From UBA4582 sp965657335 (GTDB taxonomy: Bacteria; Pseudomonadota; Gammaproteobacteria; Pseudomonadales; Azotimanducaceae), in the NCBI GenBank assembly GCA_965657335.1, contig CBFHOH010000008.1, positions 62,001-126,000 on the forward strand: a stretch of DNA of 64,000 bases. The letters run 5' to 3'. The position numbers were made by a program, and so were the translations under genes. How positions within the stretch are numbered: position 1 is the stretch's first letter; the number at the start of each line of letters is the position of its first letter. Below, piece by piece: positions 1 to 7,542 of the stretch. The notes under the pieces were generated by a model. That model did not search any database and was not told where the DNA came from. It saw only the letters and a program-made list of their open reading frames with translations.

Positions 1-2
1 AG

Positions 3-98
3 GATCAAAAACTCGTTATCAATCAACTAAGAAAAGCCCTTAAATCAGGTTCGTCAATCGCAATTACGAAAGTCATTACGCACATATTAAAAAGCTAG
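3..98 (+). CDS. Possible C-terminal end of an unidentified gene cut by the window edge
   Basis: Frame 3 is open from the window edge to a TAG at 96-98 and reads 31 residues (beginning DQKLVINQL, ending THILKS). The other two plus-strand frames close within about 45 bases. It would converge on the kinase-like gene whose stop lies 20 bases further on. I do not recognise the peptide. It is short enough to be chance, so this is only a possible gene tail. Confidence 0.3.
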   Translation, partial: DQKLVINQLRKALKSGSSIAITKVITHILKS

Positions 99-118
99 GA
101 TGACCGCGAGGGTTTGAA

Positions 119-1345
119 TTAATCCAACGCCAATCGGCAGACCACGGCATCTTCATATCCAGTTACTACGGGCAACAAACCGCAAAGCGAAGTGTCAAGG
201 ACACGATCACCCGTATCTACCAACAAGCGAATGCCTTTCTTTTCTTGCTCGCCGGACTGCGCTAAATTTTCGAGCTTTGACTTTGTCGCCACCACGAGGA
301 GATTTTCGCGACCAATCAAATGAATAACTCTTGAACTAATTTGCTGGTTGCCCCGGCCAAACAAATGCCCCTGACCACCAATCGGCGTGAGCAGCAGTTT
401 CGCCGTTATCGTTTCAGGATCGGCTGCGGACATTCTGGCAGCCAAAAACTGGAACAACGCTTCCTCGTCCGTGTCAGACAACACGACTTGCCCGTCATCG
501 ATGACATCAACCCCGAGCAGTGTATTCGGCAAGCCCAGTTTATCCATTATCGCCGCAGCGGTAGTCCCTGCCCCTACAACATACACGCCGCCCTGTTCAA
601 TCAGCTCAACGAGTCCCGCAGCTATTTCTTCTAGCACTAACTCCTCAACTTCAAGCCCACCCTGTTTTACCGCTTGAATGTAGCGATGTTGTTCAGGCAC
701 CCACATCTCTCCGTGGTATTGCGCGTTTACAGTGCCCGCTCTTAATGCAGCTTCATCGATGTCACGGACCTCACGGCTGGTCACACCGACTAGCTTTCCT
801 TCTGTAAGTTGTTGCAAGACAATTCCAGCGGCCTCTGGACTCACTGCAAAGACACCGGAGTGCATTTTTACTCCGCAAGGAATGCCAAGCACCAGCTGTC
901 TTGAATCTACTCCGAGGGCATCGTGAACATTTATCGCGGTCCCATCACCACCCGCAAAAAGAATGATATCTACTCCAGTTTTAACCAACTGCTGAACCGC
1001 TTGAATCGTATGAGCTGGTTCAGTAAGGCCCGAACTCAGATTCAGTTGAAGACAAACATCGAATTCAAAATCCGCTTGGCTATCAGATATTTTTTTGCAA
1101 AGCTCTTCGCCCATCGCGCCGGACACGGTGACCACGCGAAACTCGTGGACGCAAGAAGCAAGCATTTCAAATGTGCGAAGGGCCCGGTCAGCAACCTTGC
1201 TCTGATAGCCTAGTTCGGTCGCTAACCTGTATAGTTCGGCGCCATCGCTTCCTTTAAAAGCTGCCGGACCGCCAACGCCTGCTAACGGATTAAGCACAAG
1301 ACCAATAGAGAGCTTCTTTTGCATTATTGTCGACCCATGGTGCAT
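119..1345 (-). CDS. ATP-NAD kinase-like protein (COG3199 family)
   Basis: A 408-residue protein of the diacylglycerol/NAD-kinase superfold, COG3199 branch. The N-terminus carries the LVLNPLAGVGGP strand-loop, and the nucleotide-binding GGDGT signature sits at residues 132-136. Family members are predicted to phosphorylate NAD or a related small molecule with ATP; the substrate here is not known. I chose the ATG at 1345 because it overlaps the stop of the preceding thioesterase gene (TGATG) and has an AAGAGA purine run just upstream; an ATG at 1324 is the alternative. It is the last gene of a minus-strand operon. A second protein with the same signature lies at 26321-27301, but that one is of AcoX type and shorter, so the two are not recent duplicates. 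Confidence 0.8.
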   Translation of the reverse strand: MHHGSTIMQKKLSIGLVLNPLAGVGGPAAFKGSDGAELYRLATELGYQSKVADRALRTFEMLASCVHEFRVVTVSGAMGEELCKKISDSQADFEFDVCLQLNLSSGLTEPAHTIQAVQQLVKTGVDIILFAGGDGTAINVHDALGVDSRQLVLGIPCGVKMHSGVFAVSPEAAGIVLQQLTEGKLVGVTSREVRDIDEAALRAGTVNAQYHGEMWVPEQHRYIQAVKQGGLEVEELVLEEIAAGLVELIEQGGVYVVGAGTTAAAIMDKLGLPNTLLGVDVIDDGQVVLSDTDEEALFQFLAARMSAADPETITAKLLLTPIGGQGHLFGRGNQQISSRVIHLIGRENLLVVATKSKLENLAQSGEQEKKGIRLLVDTGDRVLDTSLCGLLPVVTGYEDAVVCRLALD

Positions 1346-1749
1346 CAATCTCTTTTCCGCAATCGCTTCACTACAGCACTGAACGTCATCACGACGCGTT
1401 CGTCCTGTTTAATTTCGCCACGAACGAATACCATAGAACCGGTTTTAAGAGTGACCGTTGCAGCCCCATTGATGATGTGATCAATCTCGCCTGCCGAAAT
1501 AAATTCCGAGTTAAAACTCACCGTCACACAGTCCTCTGCGTAAGCATCGGTCGCTACCATACACAAACAATAGTCAGCGAATGTCATCAACACTCCGCCA
1601 TGAACAATACCCGTCATGTTGCAGTGATTCTGAGTGGCCTGAAAAGCAAAATCGTAACCCGACGGTGTTTCTCTGAAATAAAAAGGCCCAATATAGTCTT
1701 CCGCGGGATCGGCACCTGCCAATATTTTGTAGTCTTCTAATGAACTCAT
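1345..1749 (-). CDS. PaaI-family hotdog thioesterase
   Basis: A 134-residue single hotdog-fold protein. The signature GIVHGGVLMTFAD spans residues 47-59: HGG at 50-52 and Asp59 match the hotdog active-site region of PaaI-type acyl-CoA thioesterases. Such enzymes hydrolyse acyl- or aryl-CoA thioesters in the cytoplasm; the natural substrate cannot be read from sequence. The open frame extends 23 codons further upstream, but the ATG at 1749 gives the normal family length and starts 19 bases after the epmC stop. Its stop overlaps the start of the kinase-like gene, so translation of the two is probably coupled. Confidence 0.85.
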   Translation of the reverse strand: MSSLEDYKILAGADPAEDYIGPFYFRETPSGYDFAFQATQNHCNMTGIVHGGVLMTFADYCLCMVATDAYAEDCVTVSFNSEFISAGEIDHIINGAATVTLKTGSMVFVRGEIKQDERVVMTFSAVVKRLRKRD

Positions 1750-1768
1750 AGTTGATTCTCTTCGTTGT

Positions 1769-2353
1769 CTATTTAACCGGAAGTTCTTGATAATGTCCGG
1801 GATCGGCAAACCGTTCATTACCTTCAGGCATATCCAGCGCCAAGGCCACCGCTAACTGATTCACCCTAGATGGCAAGCCGTCTTTTAGCTCCGACAGTAC
1901 CGTGGCCCGGACTGCGCGTCGAAATGGATCGACATCAAGTTTTTCAACCTGAAAGTTATCGCTGCTTATTCTGAACCTAAGACCGGCAGCGACACTCAAT
2001 ATCCATTCTATCGACTGCGGTCTGACCTCCACCGCCTCGAACTTTTGTTGTTGGCTTGCATCGCGCATGGCGTCATACCAATATCCATAGTCTTCTTGTT
2101 CTCGTCGCTGCTTTCCCGCCAGACACCAATGGGCAAGTTCGTGTAATGCGCTTGCTGCAAAATCCTCTCGAAAATGAATCTCTGCAATCGGGCGTTGCTC
2201 GTCTCTTGGCAAATAAAGCGGTTCCAAAGCACCACCCACAAGACGCACACTATGAGCCGCCCCAAATTCCGCATTAAAGATTCGAATGAGTTTCGAGGCG
2301 TTATCCAATGTTTTTACTGTTACCCGCAGACCCTGAGTGACGCTTTGGCTCAA
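1769..2353 (-). CDS. epmC: Elongation factor P hydroxylase EpmC (YfcM)
   Basis: Matches EpmC/YfcM, which hydroxylates the beta-lysylated lysine of elongation factor P. The family block is clear: HELAHWCLAGKQRRE from residue 71, then DYGYWYDAMRD and FEAVEVRPQSIEW, with His71, Glu72 and His75 in the HExxH-like metal site. The 194-residue frame opens with a TTG at 2353, overlapping the upstream gene by 53 bases; a TTG at 2308, which touches that gene's stop, is an equally plausible start and removes 15 residues not expected in the family. The gene belongs to the tusA-to-kinase operon. epmA, epmB and efp are not in the window. Confidence 0.88.
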   Translation of the reverse strand: MSQSVTQGLRVTVKTLDNASKLIRIFNAEFGAAHSVRLVGGALEPLYLPRDEQRPIAEIHFREDFAASALHELAHWCLAGKQRREQEDYGYWYDAMRDASQQQKFEAVEVRPQSIEWILSVAAGLRFRISSDNFQVEKLDVDPFRRAVRATVLSELKDGLPSRVNQLAVALALDMPEGNERFADPGHYQELPVK

Positions 2354-2819
2354 CGTCCGAGTCGGGCAGCGTCACTACCGCTTCAAGGTCTTGAAAGTAG
2401 GACTTGGACAAAAACGCCTCCCCTGCCAGCAGGTGATCAAGATACCAACGGGCTGGACTCAGCCCTTCCTGAATATGATCTTCATTTGCCGTATAAACCC
2501 AACTATCTAGCGTTCCTTCCTGTGTTGCTATCGGCACAATGTGCCGCGAGTATCGTGTGGGATAGCCTTCAAAAGGATCCATCTTTTCAATGGCCCGATG
2601 GGACTCAAGTTCGTAAATAACACCTTCAACAACACTGCCGTTGGACATCATTATGTTGGCCGATGCAGCGCCAGGATAAATAGTTGAGCGTTTATTAAAG
2701 GCCAAGCGATAATCACTTAATTGACCGCTCATATAGCCTTTGACTGACATGCCGCGGAGTTTGACTCGCTCCGGGTTCATATTACTACCATAAGCAAAGT
2801 AATACGCAGCCGTACTCAT
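2301..2819 (-). CDS. Gamma-glutamylcyclotransferase-like (AIG2/GGCT fold) protein
   Basis: A 172-residue protein with the GGCT-fold glycine loop FAYGSNM (YGSN at residues 10-13) near the N-terminus and the later family stretch IEKMDPFEGYPTRYSR. Members open gamma-glutamyl or related amide bonds to release 5-oxoproline, but many bacterial ones have no proven substrate. The ATG overlaps the tusA stop by four bases (ATGA), so the two are probably translationally coupled. The C-terminal 30 residues are polar and poorly conserved-looking. Confidence 0.78.
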   Translation of the reverse strand: MSTAAYYFAYGSNMNPERVKLRGMSVKGYMSGQLSDYRLAFNKRSTIYPGAASANIMMSNGSVVEGVIYELESHRAIEKMDPFEGYPTRYSRHIVPIATQEGTLDSWVYTANEDHIQEGLSPARWYLDHLLAGEAFLSKSYFQDLEAVVTLPDSDVEPKRHSGSAGNSKNIG

Positions 2820-3064
2820 TTCTTCCTGATCCAGTACAAAAAAGGTGTTTCATCGGTTTTTGATAACACCATTTCGTGTTTCAAAAATTTGCAGAAATTA
2901 GGGAAATCCCAAGAGGTTGAAGGATCTGTCGCAGTAACTTTAATCACTTCTCCTGACTGCATGTCCATCATCTTGTTACGGACCAGCATCAGCGGTTCGG
3001 GACAGCGTAAACCCGAGGCATCAACCTCCACAGCAATTTCAATTTTTTCAGGATCAATAGCCAT
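2816..3064 (-). CDS. tusA: TusA-family sulfur carrier / sulfurtransferase
   Basis: An 82-residue protein of typical TusA length. The sulfur-accepting cysteine is Cys21 in GLRCPEPLML, the diagnostic CPxP motif, and the second half carries the usual VTATDPSTSWDFPNFC segment. TusA passes persulfide sulfur from a cysteine desulfurase towards tRNA 2-thiolation (through TusBCDE and MnmA) and other sulfur pathways. It heads the operon that runs leftwards. No tusBCDE genes are present in the window; the thiolation gene ttcA lies about 11 kb away. Confidence 0.9.
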   Translation of the reverse strand: MAIDPEKIEIAVEVDASGLRCPEPLMLVRNKMMDMQSGEVIKVTATDPSTSWDFPNFCKFLKHEMVLSKTDETPFLYWIRKK

Positions 3065-3145
3065 AACTTGTCACAAGTAGCAGACTTTCTTTATTACTCA
3101 TCATCAGTATAATCTCGACGAATTTAAGCGAGTTGCCCGGTTTTT

Positions 3146-3433
3146 ATGATTAGAGTACTCATTGAGCGCATTGTCGCAACAGGACTGGAACATTACTACG
3201 ACTGTACGATCAAACGGACAGTTAGTAGCGTCATTCAAGCCCCCGGGTGTATTTCCGGCGAGTCATTAGTTGATTCTAACAACCCAAACCGTCGGTACGT
3301 AATGTCCAAATGGGATACCAAACAAGACTGGGAAAACTGGCTCCACTCAGACCTAAGACGGCAGGTGATTTCAGAAATTACGCCTATGCTCGAAGGTCGT
3401 GAGAAAATCACGATGCTTGAGCTCACACGCTGA
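3146..3433 (+). CDS. Antibiotic biosynthesis monooxygenase (ABM) domain protein
   Basis: A 95-residue single ABM-fold (dimeric alpha-beta barrel) protein. The pattern fits the family: an N-terminal strand MIRVLIERIV, a central APGCISGESLVD and the strand RRYVMSKWDTKQDWENWLHS. ABM proteins include quinone monooxygenases and heme-degrading enzymes, but most small ones have no assigned reaction and none can be given here. It is a single gene, divergent from tusA and convergent with the PQQ dehydrogenase, and is followed by a perfect hairpin. Confidence 0.75.
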   Translation: MIRVLIERIVATGLEHYYDCTIKRTVSSVIQAPGCISGESLVDSNNPNRRYVMSKWDTKQDWENWLHSDLRRQVISEITPMLEGREKITMLELTR

Positions 3434-3440
3434 TCGCGCT

Positions 3441-3476
3441 GTTTAATCGCTCATCGAATCTGATCAGCGATTAAAC
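3441..3476. terminator. Hairpin between convergent genes
   Basis: An 11-bp perfect inverted repeat (GTTTAATCGCT at 3441-3451, AGCGATTAAAC at 3466-3476) with a 14-nt loop lies between the ABM gene and the PQQ dehydrogenase stop. Neither side carries a T-tract, so it may work as a bidirectional transcript end or RNA-stability stem rather than a classical intrinsic terminator. Confidence 0.45.
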
Positions 3477-3489
3477 ATTGTACACGATA

Positions 3490-5739
3490 CTAATTGAGCT
3501 TGAGTTCAGCCTGTAACTTTTGAGCCTCTGAAATAATATACCCTTGAATGCCAGCAGCATCTTCCTCTGTAATCACATCGGCAAAACCGACCATTCCAAG
3601 GTCTTTTAGCACACCATCGACAACAATTTCTTTGAACGCAAGGTGTTTCGCAGGTTGCATATGACGAAGATCTGGGAGCACGCCGCCACCTTTAACACCG
3701 GGTCCGTGACACACGCCGCAGTATTGATGGTAAACCACTTTTCCGTGTGCGATTTGTTCCGCGGTTGCCATTTGCTCGGGTGGCGCTGGAATCGGTGCGC
3801 TCGCGGGTACCGGCGGTAACTTGTCTGTGCCACCCAGCTTAAATGCTAGTATTCGTCCTCGGCTTTTAAGCTTGAGTTTTTCTGCAGCACCACCCGCAGC
3901 CAGAGCAAAAGCTCCGCCCCATCCCGCCACAACAGCAACATACTGCTCGCCGTCGACCGTGTAAGTAATCGGCGGTGCAACGACACCGGTTTGTGCCGGC
4001 GTGCTCCAGAGCTGTTCACCTGTATCCGCTCGGTAGGCTCTAATTTCACCCGCTGAATTACCCTGAAAAATAAGGTTTCCCGCGGTAGAAAGCATGCCTC
4101 CATTCCAAGAACCCGCGTGCTGAATTCGCCAGACCTCTTCCTGTTTCACGGGGTCCCATGCAGACACGTATCCGCGTACCAATCCATTTATTTTATCTTC
4201 GACCTCTTTGTCGCCTACAGGTGCGTTCAACACAAAATCAACTGCTAGATTCCAGCGACCTTCTTCATAGTGGAACTGAGGTTCGTTTCCGTAGGCGAAT
4301 GGGACATCAAGCGCTGGTATATAAACTAGCCCGGTGTCCGGGTTGTAAGCCATAGGGTGCCAGTTGTGTCCGCCATAAGGGCTTGGTTTGTGAAATGCTT
4401 TCTCAATGTCTTCGCTACTCATTGATTTGAGCGCGGCTATCTGCTGATCAGGGGTAAGCGAAGACAATGGATTTGCAGCCTGATAACGCGCATTTTCAGT
4501 CTCGACTGGACGCCCTGATTCCGGGTCTACATGGGATGCCCAGGTGATCGGTATATAAGGCTTAGCCGAAATAAACTCACCGGTGACGCGATCAAGTGTA
4601 TAGAAAAAGCCATTTTTTGGAGCTTGCATGATGACCTTGCGATTTTCACCATTAATTTCGAGCTCGGTCAAAATCATATGCTGGGTCGCGGTGTAATCCC
4701 AAGTGTCGCCGGGCGTTGTCTGATAATGCCAGACATATTCACCGGTATCAGGGTTAAGCGCCACGATAGATGAGAGAAATAGATTGTCGCCACCTCCTGG
4801 ACTCCGAACGACCTGATTCCACGGAGAACCGTTACCGACGCCGATGTAGAGCAAATTCAAGTCTGGATCAAAGGCCATCGAATCCCAGACAGTGCCACCA
4901 CCACCGGTCTTCCACCACTCCCCTGTCCAAGTCTTGGCAGCAAGCTCCAAGGCTGGGTTTTCCTCAGGCTGCGCCGGATCGCCCGGTACGGTGTAAAAAC
5001 GCCACGCCTGCTCACCTGTTTTGGTGTCATATGCGGTGACATATCCGCGGACACCATATTCCGCACCGCCATTACCGATAATAACTTTATCTTTAATGAC
5101 GCGAGGGGCACCCGTGATTGTGTATGGACGGGTTCGGTCAATTGTGTTGATATCCCAGTTCACGGCACCGGTAGCAGCATCCAAAGAGACTAACCGACCG
5201 TCAATAGTGCCGACAAAAACACTGCCCTTCCAGACAGCGACACCGCGGTTTACCACATCACAGCACGCGTTGGACCCCCAGCTTTTTGGCACCTGAGGAT
5301 CATACTTCCAGAGTAGCTCGCCGGTTTTCGCATTGTTAGCAAACACGACACTCCAAGATCCACTTGAGAACATGACACCATCAACGACAATCGGAGAGGC
5401 TTCGAGACCGCGGTTAGTTCCTGTATCAAAGTGCCATGCCAGCCCGAGATCCTCGACGTTATCGGCGTTTATTTCGGTCAACGGGCTGTGTCTACCTTCG
5501 TCATAAGTTCTGCCATGAGCCAACCAGTTGCCCGGTTCCGCATCCGCGTTTTCTATCCGTTTACCATCGAGCGAGGCAGTGGCTGTTCGAATCGCCTCCG
5601 CTGTCATCGCCGCATTTGTGGCTTCAATTTTTGAGTCACCAGCCGCCATCTTCTTGGATGCGTTTTTATCCTCAGCACAGGAGACAATCATCAATGTGAT
5701 GAGTGCGATGCAGGCAACATGTAAAGATATATTTTTCAT
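3490..5739 (-). CDS. Lipoprotein PQQ-dependent alcohol dehydrogenase with C-terminal cytochrome c
   Basis: A 749-residue quinohemoprotein alcohol dehydrogenase. The signal peptide ends in lipobox IVSC (Cys21), so it is predicted to be membrane-anchored. The eight-bladed quinoprotein domain spans about 65-630: W-motifs, the vicinal Cys159-Cys160 disulfide of the PQQ pocket, GNGSPW near 303, and WDYT at 347-350 with Asp348 the likely catalytic base. The residue two after that Asp is Thr, not Asp, which fits a calcium rather than a lanthanide enzyme. The cytochrome c domain has CGVCH at 674-678 and probable axial Met716. It would oxidise a primary alcohol or aldehyde and pass electrons to heme c. 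No pqq synthesis or partner cytochrome genes are nearby. Confidence 0.9.
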   Translation of the reverse strand: MKNISLHVACIALITLMIVSCAEDKNASKKMAAGDSKIEATNAAMTAEAIRTATASLDGKRIENADAEPGNWLAHGRTYDEGRHSPLTEINADNVEDLGLAWHFDTGTNRGLEASPIVVDGVMFSSGSWSVVFANNAKTGELLWKYDPQVPKSWGSNACCDVVNRGVAVWKGSVFVGTIDGRLVSLDAATGAVNWDINTIDRTRPYTITGAPRVIKDKVIIGNGGAEYGVRGYVTAYDTKTGEQAWRFYTVPGDPAQPEENPALELAAKTWTGEWWKTGGGGTVWDSMAFDPDLNLLYIGVGNGSPWNQVVRSPGGGDNLFLSSIVALNPDTGEYVWHYQTTPGDTWDYTATQHMILTELEINGENRKVIMQAPKNGFFYTLDRVTGEFISAKPYIPITWASHVDPESGRPVETENARYQAANPLSSLTPDQQIAALKSMSSEDIEKAFHKPSPYGGHNWHPMAYNPDTGLVYIPALDVPFAYGNEPQFHYEEGRWNLAVDFVLNAPVGDKEVEDKINGLVRGYVSAWDPVKQEEVWRIQHAGSWNGGMLSTAGNLIFQGNSAGEIRAYRADTGEQLWSTPAQTGVVAPPITYTVDGEQYVAVVAGWGGAFALAAGGAAEKLKLKSRGRILAFKLGGTDKLPPVPASAPIPAPPEQMATAEQIAHGKVVYHQYCGVCHGPGVKGGGVLPDLRHMQPAKHLAFKEIVVDGVLKDLGMVGFADVITEEDAAGIQGYIISEAQKLQAELKLN

Positions 5740-6382
5740 GAAGTTAAACCCTTAATTCTATTAATCTTGCTAATCATTATTTTCTTGTTCTACAGACACC
5801 GTTATTTATCACTCGCGCTAAAACTTTTCGGCCCACATGTAACGTTGCAAATATTGCAGGGGATGCTACTTGAGCGACTTAAGCGCTGCAAGACGTGAAA
5901 TCAAAGCTTTGCTGTGCTCAGCAAAAAGAAACAGGATTTAGCGCTGCGCGTAAACCTGAAGATTGAGACTCGGCGGGTGTGCCTGAGCTTGCTTACACTT
6001 TTACTCGAATGGGCGCTGCAAAAAAAAACCGAACGACCTTCGTAGGCTACTGATTTTACTGATGATCTTAAAACAGAAAACCAACCGGACTTGCGTTGGT
6101 TTAAAAAACGTATGCTATCTATCCTCTCGGTAGCCTGTAAGCAGCACCCGCCAATCCGAACGATAATCACAAACAAATTTAACAATAAAAATAGCCGTTT
6201 AAGGCAGCCTCCGCAGAAATCAAATGAAGTCAGCTGCCTAGCAGCGCGCAACCACTTTAAGTGCGGGCAGGAAAATGAGAAAGTAAGAGGCTAATTGATG
6301 CAAGAGGCTTTTAAAAGAGGATGAACGGTTAAAAAGTAAGCATCGATGGGGTGGATTGAAAACAAAATTAAGACCATTTTCG
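5740..6382. other. About 640 bp without a convincing gene
   Basis: This is the longest non-coding stretch of the window, upstream of the PQQ dehydrogenase and downstream of the YheU-like gene. Open frames on both strands (for example 5901-6251 minus) are rich in Ser, Arg and Cys and match nothing I know. The one structured element I see is a 7-bp hairpin, TTTGCTG 5908-5914 with CAGCAAA 5919-5925 and a 4-nt loop. The stretch presumably holds the dehydrogenase promoter and leader, and may contain a decayed gene. Confidence 0.5.
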
Positions 6383-6595
6383 CTACGCGTCGTCGGAGAC
6401 CACAAGAGAAACAGAGTTAGTTTGCGCGTCGTAGACCACTCTCACTAACTCTTCCCTAATTTGGTGACGAATTTGTTCGACCTTTTCGCTCAAACCATAT
6501 TCGACGAGACCATATTCAGTTCCCTCTCGGGTGATAAATTCCTCGATAATGCCGAGCAACGCGTCTTCTGATAGTGATGTCCAGGGAATTATCAT
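6383..6595 (-). CDS. YheU family (UPF0270) small protein
   Basis: A 70-residue protein whose first half is the UPF0270/YheU pattern: MIIPWTSLSEDALLGIIEEF followed by REGTEYG and a coiled region EKVEQIRHQIREE. The function of the family is unknown. The open frame extends upstream to 6667, but homologues start at MIIPW, so I place the start at the ATG at 6595; an in-frame ATG at 6604 is the alternative. It stands alone, divergent from the response regulator. Confidence 0.75.
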   Translation of the reverse strand: MIIPWTSLSEDALLGIIEEFITREGTEYGLVEYGLSEKVEQIRHQIREELVRVVYDAQTNSVSLVVSDDA

Positions 6596-6814
6596 TTTAT
6601 CCATCGTAGTATGGTATAACATCTTCACGACGAAATGGTGCACGCAAACCGCAGCAGCATTTGGCACAAGCTTGATCGAGCGCCTTGAGCTAAAATATAA
6701 TCGACACGTAGCGTCCGTTTGACTGATTCAAAAAGCTGATACGGGACACGAGATACCCGAGGTTCGCCATGAGGAATCAAAGCAAGTCTTGGAAAAAATA
6801 ACAGGGGTACATAA

Positions 6815-7525
6815 ATGACAGAAGATGATGCCACACTGCTGGTAGTTGAGGATGAACCAATTACACGGGCTCAACTGGCTGCACACTTTGAGCGAGAGGG
6901 ATACACCGTTCTCACTCGCGAGAATGCAAATCAAGTTGAAGAAACAATAAAAGATCAACAGGTTGATATCTGCTTGATTGACATCAACTTACCTGGCAAA
7001 GATGGTCTCACTCTCACGAGGGAGCTGAGGTTGCGATCTGACGTTGGCATCATTTTAGTTACGGGTAAAGACGAGCAAATAGACCGCATTGTGGGCTTGG
7101 AAAGTGGCGCCGACGACTACGTTACTAAACCATTCGACCCACGGGAACTTCTCTCTCGGGTAAAGAATCTGTTGTGGCGACTTCGTGCCCAACAGAAACA
7201 AAAAGAACAGGGTACGCAGCGTCACTTTGCTAATTGGACCCTGAATTTGAACAAACGGGAACTGACCACGCCGGCTGGTACTATGCAGCCGTTATCAGCC
7301 GGAGAGTTTCATTTACTGCTCGCGTTGATCGACAATGCGGGAGAAGTGTTGAACCGAGACCAACTCATGAACAAAATTCGCAACAGAGAATGGTATCCTG
7401 ATGACAGGTATATCGACGTATTGGTAGGTCAGGTCAGAAGAAAGTTCCGCGCGCACGATCCAGATACAACATTTATCAGCACGATTCATGGCACGGGCTA
7501 CCTGTTCGCTCCGACTGTTAACTAG
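6815..7525 (+). CDS. OmpR/TorR-type response regulator
   Basis: A 236-residue two-domain regulator. The receiver domain (about 8-120) has the acidic pocket Glu12-Asp13, phospho-acceptor Asp56 in CLIDINLPGKDG, and the Lys of TKPFDP. The winged-helix DNA-binding domain (about 138-233) carries the OmpR-type segment AGEFHLLLALIDNAGEVLNR and the C-terminal GTGYLFAP hairpin. Similarity is closest to the TorR/ArcA type. A GGGG run lies a few bases before the ATG. The stop is 17 bases before the giant hybrid kinase, so this is very probably its output partner. Confidence 0.92.
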   Translation: MTEDDATLLVVEDEPITRAQLAAHFEREGYTVLTRENANQVEETIKDQQVDICLIDINLPGKDGLTLTRELRLRSDVGIILVTGKDEQIDRIVGLESGADDYVTKPFDPRELLSRVKNLLWRLRAQQKQKEQGTQRHFANWTLNLNKRELTTPAGTMQPLSAGEFHLLLALIDNAGEVLNRDQLMNKIRNREWYPDDRYIDVLVGQVRRKFRAHDPDTTFISTIHGTGYLFAPTVN

Positions 7526-7542
7526 TCGGCCAAATACTTTTA

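Noticed and set aside
5901..6251. 116-residue minus-strand ORF as a gene
   Set aside because: No recognisable domain, composition rich in Ser, Arg and Cys, and no convincing ribosome site.
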